Shown piece after piece: positions 4,781 through 9,026 of a DNA stretch of 9,026 bases (position 1 is its first letter; the number at the start of each line of letters is the position of its first letter). Below the pieces are notes generated by a model, which saw nothing but the letters and a program-made list of their open reading frames with translations, searched no databases and was not told where the DNA came from. Position numbers and translations under genes: made by a program. Origin of the DNA: Thermodesulfobacteriaceae bacterium (GTDB taxonomy: Bacteria > Desulfobacterota > Dissulfuribacteria > Dissulfuribacterales > UBA3076); assembly GCA_012961845.1 (NCBI GenBank), contig DTYO01000329.1, forward strand, positions 1-9,026. The letters are read 5' to 3'.

Positions 4781-6109
4781 TCACTTCTTGTTCTTAGTCG
4801 GAGCCCCTGTTCGAGGCGGAACCCCAAACTTCTTCTTGGGGTTGAGTTCTACTTCCCTGGGGCTAACCCCTACGAATCTTGGCATCAGTTCACTGCCGTC
4901 CTCAAGCATCAGACCGCTCTTCCTGGCAGCCGGTTCATTGAATGCGGCCTCCTGATTATCCATCGGATTCAGACTGTCGTATATGGCAAAGGGCACAGGC
5001 CCCGTACTGTGGGTCCTTAGGCTGACCGGTGTATAATGGTCTGTTACCACAAGGATCCTGTAGGCTCCGCCCATCTCCTTCAGGCCGTCCATGACAGGTC
5101 CAACTACATCTCTGTCAAAACGCTCTATGGCCTTTATCTTTTCCTTGACATCGCCCATGTGGCTGGCTTCATCAGGGGCCTCTACATGTACTACCGCCAT
5201 GGTTTTCTCCCTGATGGCATTCAGGGCCGCTTCTGCCTTGGCACTGTAATTGGTATCAAGATATCCGGTTGCGCCGGGCACACCTATGGTCTCCATACCT
5301 GCCCATATTCCAAGCCCCTTGATCAGATCTACTGCTGCGATCACTGCACCTTCGATATCGTAAAGCTGGGGAAAGGTCGCCATGACGGGCCTTCTTCCCT
5401 GCCCCCACGGCCACAGGGAATTGGCGGGCAGCTGCCCGCCGGCCTTCCTTGTCTCATTGACAGGATGACGGAGAAAGAAGGTTATGGCCTTGGTAAGGAG
5501 CTCGTAGAGCAGAGGCTCTTCTTCATAGATATGCCATGCCTCGGTAACATCCATTCCTGTAAAGTCATGAGGAGGAACAGTGGCAATGCCTTCAGGGCCT
5601 CCCCGCCAGAGCAGCAAATGCCGATAGCTGACACCGGCCACCAGTTCAAATGATCTGTTGTTGGCCAGAGGAGCAAAATCACCGATGAGTTGACGGGCTT
5701 CCTCCGTGGTAATATGACCAGCACTGTAATCTTCCATGTAAACTCTGCCCTCCCTGAAGCTCAGGGTGACCAGATTACACCTGAACGCCACATCCTCGGG
5801 ATTCATTCCCACCCCGAGCGCAGCTGCTTCAAGCGGCCCTCTGCCAGTATAATATTTACTGGGGTCGTAGCCCAGCAGGCTCATATTGGCCACATCGCTT
5901 CCCGGTTGAAAACCTTCCGGAATGGTACGTATCCGCCCAAGTTCTCCCATCCTGGCAATGCTGTCCATAGCAGGGGTCCGCGCTGCCTCCAGCGGAGTCT
6001 TTCCATCCAGCTCATCAATGGGGAAATCAGCCATACCATCCCCTATGAGAATCATGTATCTGGAGGCAGGAAGTTCCATTTTCGGAGCTGCCCCGTCGTT
6101 TAACTCCAT
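4781..6109 (-). CDS. apgM: Phosphoglycerate mutase-like protein, alkaline phosphatase superfamily (ApgM type; candidate homoserine kinase)
   Basis: A cytoplasmic metalloenzyme of the archaeal-type, cofactor-independent phosphoglycerate mutase family; the symbol marks the family, not a proven reaction. From ATG 6109 it has 442 residues. LIGDGMADFP (D24) begins the metal site, GSDVANMSLLGYDP carries the probable phospho-acceptor serine (S71), and YYTGRGPLEAAA, PGATGYLDTNY, HVEAPDEASHMGD, VVTDHYTP and THSTGPVPF complete the fold. Relatives directly downstream of homoserine dehydrogenase have been proposed to be a non-orthologous homoserine kinase (I recall a TIGRFAMs model of that name); the hom gene 68 nt upstream fits this. 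ATG 6109 is chosen for AGGTG five nt upstream. ATG 6163 and TTG 6187 are alternatives but have poor ribosome binding sites. The C-terminal tail is lysine-rich. Glycolytic mutase remains possible. Confidence 0.85.
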   Translation of the reverse strand: MELNDGAAPKMELPASRYMILIGDGMADFPIDELDGKTPLEAARTPAMDSIARMGELGRIRTIPEGFQPGSDVANMSLLGYDPSKYYTGRGPLEAAALGVGMNPEDVAFRCNLVTLSFREGRVYMEDYSAGHITTEEARQLIGDFAPLANNRSFELVAGVSYRHLLLWRGGPEGIATVPPHDFTGMDVTEAWHIYEEEPLLYELLTKAITFFLRHPVNETRKAGGQLPANSLWPWGQGRRPVMATFPQLYDIEGAVIAAVDLIKGLGIWAGMETIGVPGATGYLDTNYSAKAEAALNAIREKTMAVVHVEAPDEASHMGDVKEKIKAIERFDRDVVGPVMDGLKEMGGAYRILVVTDHYTPVSLRTHSTGPVPFAIYDSLNPMDNQEAAFNEPAARKSGLMLEDGSELMPRFVGVSPREVELNPKKKFGVPPRTGAPTKNKK

Positions 6110-6176
6110 TTTTTCACCTGTATTCCTGGAATCTTTGCTTTCATTCACAATACGGATCCTCATAAAATCTCGAACT

Positions 6177-7499
6177 TCATCCTTCAAGGGCCTGGAGATC
6201 TTCTATGCGGATCACGACGGTCCTGTCGCTGACCACATCCAGAGCATCGATTTTTTTCAAAGCCCGGCTCACCCGCACCTCTTCGGCCTCATGTGTGAGC
6301 ATTACGATGGATACCGAGGCCTCACTGCCTCTGCCCTCCTGGACCACCGATTCAATGCTGATACCCAGATCTCCCAGTATCCCGGCAATACCGGCAAGGA
6401 CTCCGGGTCTGTCCAGTACTGAGAAACGAAAATAGTAGCGGCTGACCAGGGAATCCATGGGAATCAAATCCGGGCTACCGAGTGATTTGAATGGGATGCC
6501 GAAAGAGGAGGTCTGGACTGAAGCAGAAGAGGCGATGTTTCTGGCCATATCCACCACATCTGCCACCACGGCGCTGCCCGTAGGCATTTTTCCTGCGCCC
6601 AGCCCGTACAGCAGCACCTTTCCTACGGAATCACCGATTATATAGAACGCGTTGTATGCACCACCTATTTGCCCCAGGAGATGACTCTCCGGCACCATGG
6701 TAGGATGCACGCGCAATTCGGTTCCGTGTTTCGTATTTCTGGCGATTGCAAGGAGTTTGATCCTGTATCCCAGGTCCCTGGCAAAATCAATGTCAAGCAG
6801 TGAAAGCCTGGTAATGCCCTCGGTAAACACATCTGAAAGCTCCACCTTCACTCCGAACGACAGGCTTGCAAGAATGGTCAGTTTGTGCGCTGTATCGATA
6901 CCTTCTACATCATATGTCGGATCTGCCTCTGCATAACCCAGGCGCTGAGCCTCCTGCAGGGCATCTTCATAGTCTAGCCCTTCATCGGTCATCCTGGTCA
7001 GTATATAATTGGCCGTACCATTCATGATACCCATGACCGTAGTGAGATGATTGCCGATGAGACCTTCCTTGACGGCCTTTATCACAGGGATACCACCTCC
7101 TACACTGGCCTCGAAGCCTACACTAACTCCGTATTCTTCTGCTGCTCCAAAAATCTCTCTCCCGTGCATAGCAAGAAGGGCCTTGTTCGCAGTAACAACA
7201 TGCTTTCCTTTTTTCATGGCCTCAAGCACAAAAGTCCTGGCTGGCTCCAGCCCCCCCATCAACTCTATGAAGATGTCTATCTCAGGATCATCCAGAAGAA
7301 CGTTGACGTCATCAGTAAGGATACCGGGCGGGAGTTCCAGCCCCCTAGGGGTCTCGGTATCCTTGTCGCAAATTCGAGCGAGCCTGATCTGCAAGCCACT
7401 CCTGCGTTTGAGGAGCTCAGACTGCTCCAGCAGAATCTCGGCCGTTCCGCTGCCAACCGTGCCAAATCCCAGCAAACCAACTTTTATCTCTCTACTCAT
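6177..7499 (-). CDS. hom: Homoserine dehydrogenase
   Basis: 440 residues, normal for monofunctional bacterial homoserine dehydrogenase, which reduces aspartate semialdehyde to homoserine with NAD(P)H in the threonine/methionine branch. The Rossmann loop GFGTVG is at 11-16. TANKALL (104-110), MNGTANYIL (159-167) and the substrate-site block AEADPTYDVEG...DTAHKL (190-207, with the probable catalytic lysine K206) are all present, as is GAGKMPTG (301-308). A C-terminal ACT domain (about 355-435) with DRPGVLAGIAGILGDLGI suggests feedback control, typically by threonine. The start is ATG 7499 with AAGGA 10 nt upstream; the in-frame TTG 7508 sits too close to that site. It heads a probable operon with the mutase-like and thioesterase genes and is separated from ald by 230 nt. 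Confidence 0.95.
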   Translation of the reverse strand: MSREIKVGLLGFGTVGSGTAEILLEQSELLKRRSGLQIRLARICDKDTETPRGLELPPGILTDDVNVLLDDPEIDIFIELMGGLEPARTFVLEAMKKGKHVVTANKALLAMHGREIFGAAEEYGVSVGFEASVGGGIPVIKAVKEGLIGNHLTTVMGIMNGTANYILTRMTDEGLDYEDALQEAQRLGYAEADPTYDVEGIDTAHKLTILASLSFGVKVELSDVFTEGITRLSLLDIDFARDLGYRIKLLAIARNTKHGTELRVHPTMVPESHLLGQIGGAYNAFYIIGDSVGKVLLYGLGAGKMPTGSAVVADVVDMARNIASSASVQTSSFGIPFKSLGSPDLIPMDSLVSRYYFRFSVLDRPGVLAGIAGILGDLGISIESVVQEGRGSEASVSIVMLTHEAEEVRVSRALKKIDALDVVSDRTVVIRIEDLQALEG

Positions 7500-7597
7500 T
7501 ATTAACAAATCCTTGTATCAGCAGTAAGAAAAGCAAAATATGAAAATCCGCCCCGCCAGTCACCGATGCAGCCCTCACACTTTGGCCGTATCCGGGT

Positions 7598-7626
7598 AAT
7601 CTATACATTATTAAAGGCAGGGGCAA
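7598..7626 (-). promoter_or_regulatory. Possible promoter for hom
   Basis: On the minus strand TTGCCC (7626-7621) is followed at 15 bp by TATAGA (7605-7600), or at 17 bp by TAGATT (7603-7598). Each box matches consensus at about four of six positions. The leader would be roughly 95 nt. I see no leader peptide rich in threonine or isoleucine codons, so attenuation is not supported. Confidence 0.35.
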
Positions 7627-7661
7627 GATTTGAGAACATAATTATTGATGCGGCCAAGATT

Positions 7662-7728
7662 AAAGGCTACAGCTGGTGATCAGGACTCGATACAGCCTTT
7701 TCTGTACTGTTCAGGAATCGGTCCTGAA
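7662..7728. repeat. Inverted repeats in the ald-hom intergenic region
   Basis: Three dyads follow the ald stop: TTCAGGA/TCCTGAA (7710-7716 with 7722-7728, 5 nt loop), TACAG/CTGTA (7691-7695 with 7702-7706) and AAAGGCT/AGCCTTT (7662-7668 with 7694-7700). On the minus strand the last ends in CCTTTAAT, a weak T-run, so it may terminate ald transcripts. The first has no T-run. Some pairings exclude each other. Confidence 0.4.
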
Positions 7729-7729
7729 T

Positions 7730-8806
7730 TCACTCTTCATAGCCCGGCAGAGCAGGATGAACGATCCTGCCACTGCGGATATTCACAGCGCTCCTAAGGG
7801 ACGGCTCTTCTCCCAGGGCCCGGTCGATTCCCTTTCCGGCCATTATCTTTATGAACGGCAGAGTGGCATTGGTCAGTGCAAGAGTCGAAGTCCTGGGATA
7901 TACACCTGGCATATTGGCAACACAGTAATGGACTATCCCGCACGCTTCATAAGTCGGAGCACTGTGGGTGGTCGGCTTTGTGGTTTCAAAACAACCGCCC
8001 TGGTCAACAGATACGTCAACCACCACCGAACCCTTCCGCATTTTTTTCACCAGTTCTTTCCGTACCAGAACCGGAGTGCGGCCTCCAGGCACCAGGACAG
8101 CTCCGATGGCCATGTCAGCCCAGCGAATCCCTTCTTCCACGGACACACCGGTAAGCACCCGGGTCTTTATCCTGCCCCGGTAAAGATCATCCAATTCCTT
8201 GAGACGTCCGATGCTCCTATTGAGAACCAGCGTATCGAGACCCAGGCCGGCAGCCACTCTGGCTGCATTCGACCCCACCACCCCGGCTCCCAGAATGAGG
8301 ACTCGCGCAGGACATAATCCCACCACCCCAGGTGGAAAAATGCCGCGGCCTCCGGCGGGTTTCTGCATGAAATAGGCACCCATGAATACGACCATTCTGC
8401 CCGCCACTTCACTCATTGGGGCTAGGAGAGGGAGCCTTCCGCCCTGCTCCAGGGTTTCATAACCCAGGGCGGTTATGGAATGTTCAACCAGAAACCGGAC
8501 GAGTTCCGGATTTGCAGCAAGGTGCAGGTAAGTAAAAAGGGCCTGTCCCTTGTGAAACAACGGAAATTCTTCCGGCATCGGCTCCTTGACCTTTACTATC
8601 AGCTCTGAATTTTCGAAAACGGTTTCTCTGTCTGTTACAACCGCTCCTGCCGATTCGTATTCCCTATCGGAAAACCCGCTTCCCATCCCGGCGCCCGCCT
8701 CCACGAAAACCCTGTGCCCCCGGAAGGCCAGTTCCCCGGTGCCAGCGGGCGTGACAGCCACACGATATTCTTCTTCCTTGATTTCCCTGGGAACACCGAT
8801 GTTCAT
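7730..8806 (-). CDS. ald: Alanine dehydrogenase
   Basis: 358 residues, about a dozen fewer than most family members, mainly at the C terminus. The enzyme interconverts L-alanine and pyruvate plus ammonia with NAD(H), linking nitrogen and pyruvate metabolism in the cytoplasm. The opening MNIGVPREIKEEEYRVAVTP is diagnostic. Active-site residues are present: R15, K74 (VKVKEP), Y93 and H95 (YLHLA), and D268 (DVSVDQGG). The dinucleotide-binding loop is GAGVVG (173-178). The block THSAPTYEACGIVHYCVANM and PRTSTLALTNATLP (304-317) are further family hallmarks. The start is ATG 8806 with AAGGAGG 8 nt upstream. A small hairpin sits directly before that ribosome binding site, and the divergent region upstream carries a candidate operator. 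Inverted repeats follow the gene before hom, so it may be its own unit. Confidence 0.95.
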   Translation of the reverse strand: MNIGVPREIKEEEYRVAVTPAGTGELAFRGHRVFVEAGAGMGSGFSDREYESAGAVVTDRETVFENSELIVKVKEPMPEEFPLFHKGQALFTYLHLAANPELVRFLVEHSITALGYETLEQGGRLPLLAPMSEVAGRMVVFMGAYFMQKPAGGRGIFPPGVVGLCPARVLILGAGVVGSNAARVAAGLGLDTLVLNRSIGRLKELDDLYRGRIKTRVLTGVSVEEGIRWADMAIGAVLVPGGRTPVLVRKELVKKMRKGSVVVDVSVDQGGCFETTKPTTHSAPTYEACGIVHYCVANMPGVYPRTSTLALTNATLPFIKIMAGKGIDRALGEEPSLRSAVNIRSGRIVHPALPGYEE

Positions 8807-8824
8807 GACACAATCCTCCTTTTT

Positions 8825-8840
8825 GCCTTGACATCAAGGC
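8825..8840 (-). promoter_or_regulatory. Tetraloop hairpin abutting the ald ribosome binding site
   Basis: GCCTTG (8840-8835 on the minus strand) and CAAGGC (8830-8825) form a 6 bp stem with a four-base loop, followed by AAAA and AGGAGG. It could stabilise the message or influence ribosome access. No T-run follows in the ald direction. Confidence 0.4.
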
Positions 8841-8912
8841 TGGAATGGCCTGATGAAGCTCATCTGAGCCTTCAACCCGGATGATTCGATTCAAAAGCCA
8901 AAAAAATGCTGA

Positions 8913-8941
8913 TTGGCATATATTTCAGCAGTGTATATGAA
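8913..8941 (+). promoter_or_regulatory. Promoter for the divergent gene beyond the right edge
   Basis: TTGGCA (8913-8918, five of six matches) is followed by 17 bp and TATGAA (8936-8941, four of six). Transcription would begin near 8948 and reach the ribosome binding site at 9015-9021. Confidence 0.5.
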
Positions 8942-8947
8942 ATATAT
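8918..8947. promoter_or_regulatory. Candidate operator: perfect 10+10 bp inverted repeat
   Basis: ATATATTTCA (8918-8927) and TGAAATATAT (8938-8947) are exact reverse complements with a 10 bp spacer, so the half-site centres lie 20 bp (two helical turns) apart. The repeat covers the spacer and -10 box of the plus-strand promoter and lies upstream of ald. This is the geometry expected for a dimeric or tetrameric repressor controlling one or both divergent genes. An Lrp-type regulator is a guess from the AT-rich arms and the ald link. Confidence 0.55.
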
Positions 8948-9014
8948 TGAGTCAAAAACAGCACCAAAAAAGTACAGCGAATTCAACGAAAAAGTGTTCT
9001 GCATTTGAAGCCAC

Positions 9015-9021
9015 AAGGAGG
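9015..9021 (+). promoter_or_regulatory. Ribosome binding site of a gene starting beyond the window
   Basis: AAGGAGG is followed only by AGTGC before the window ends, so a plus-strand start codon is expected at about 9027-9032. GTG at 9023 is too close to serve. Confidence 0.5.
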
Positions 9022-9026
9022 AGTGC

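Noticed and set aside
5036..5653. Plus-strand open frame of 205 codons
   Set aside because: Antisense to the strongly conserved mutase-like gene, with no start signal or family resemblance.
6110..6187. Longer starts of the mutase-like gene (TTG 6187, ATG 6163)
   Set aside because: The TTG overlaps the end of hom and lacks a well-spaced ribosome binding site; ATG 6163 also lacks one. ATG 6109 has AGGTG 5 nt upstream. The family core begins later still, so this is not certain.
7676..8317. Plus-strand open frame of 213 codons
   Set aside because: It runs antisense through ald with low-quality composition and no motif; shadow of a conserved gene.
8926..8955. Sigma70 promoter for ald using TTGACT (8955-8950)
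   Set aside because: The -35 box is good, but no acceptable -10 lies at 16-18 bp; only TACACT at 14 bp. Left uncalled.
8940..8975. Sigma54-type promoter for ald (TGGTGC...TTTTTGA)
   Set aside because: The -24 GG has a GA rather than the required GC at the right spacing.

Overview
The window looks like chromosomal core sequence from a free-living, strictly anaerobic-type bacterium, most likely of the Desulfobacterota/Deltaproteobacteria (sulfate-reducing or syntrophic lineages). This is an inference. It rests on the fused DHH-CBS-CBS-tRNA nucleotidyltransferase architecture, a hom gene followed by an archaeal-type phosphoglycerate-mutase-like gene, strong AAGGAGG ribosome binding sites, near-balanced base composition and frequent GTG/TTG starts. 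No mobile element, CRISPR array, rRNA or tRNA gene was seen.

Layout. The left edge (1-262) is a divergent promoter region. A minus-strand gene appears to start at 27 and run off the window; its first nine residues resemble LeuC/aconitase-family N termini. A plus-strand promoter drives a universal stress protein gene (263-718) through a leader that can fold into a nested hairpin. A strong terminator (755-787) separates this from a large plus-strand gene (870-3533). That gene encodes a DHH phosphoesterase, two CBS domains and a tRNA nucleotidyltransferase/poly(A) polymerase. Its reading frame is broken twice, at about 2310-2322 and 3166-3174. The two shifts have opposite sign, so the original frame is restored and every domain is still readable.

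From 3557 to 8806 all genes lie on the minus strand, convergent with the first block. In transcription order they are alanine dehydrogenase (ald), homoserine dehydrogenase with an ACT domain (hom), a phosphoglycerate-mutase-like protein of the alkaline phosphatase superfamily, a hotdog-fold acyl-CoA thioesterase, a DksA/TraR zinc-finger protein and a small acidic protein of the DUF6763 type. hom, the mutase-like gene and the thioesterase gene are tightly packed and probably co-transcribed. dksA has its own extended -10 promoter and is followed after 25 nt by the small acidic gene.

The right edge (8807-9026) is a second divergent promoter region. It holds a perfect 10+10 bp inverted repeat overlapping a plus-strand promoter, and ends in a ribosome binding site for a gene that starts just beyond the window.

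Together the genes cover amino-acid metabolism (alanine/pyruvate interconversion and the aspartate-to-threonine branch), tRNA 3'-end maturation, stress response and transcriptional control. The most informative points are the doubly frameshifted tRNA-maturation gene, the hom-linked mutase homologue that may be a homoserine kinase, and the two divergent control regions.
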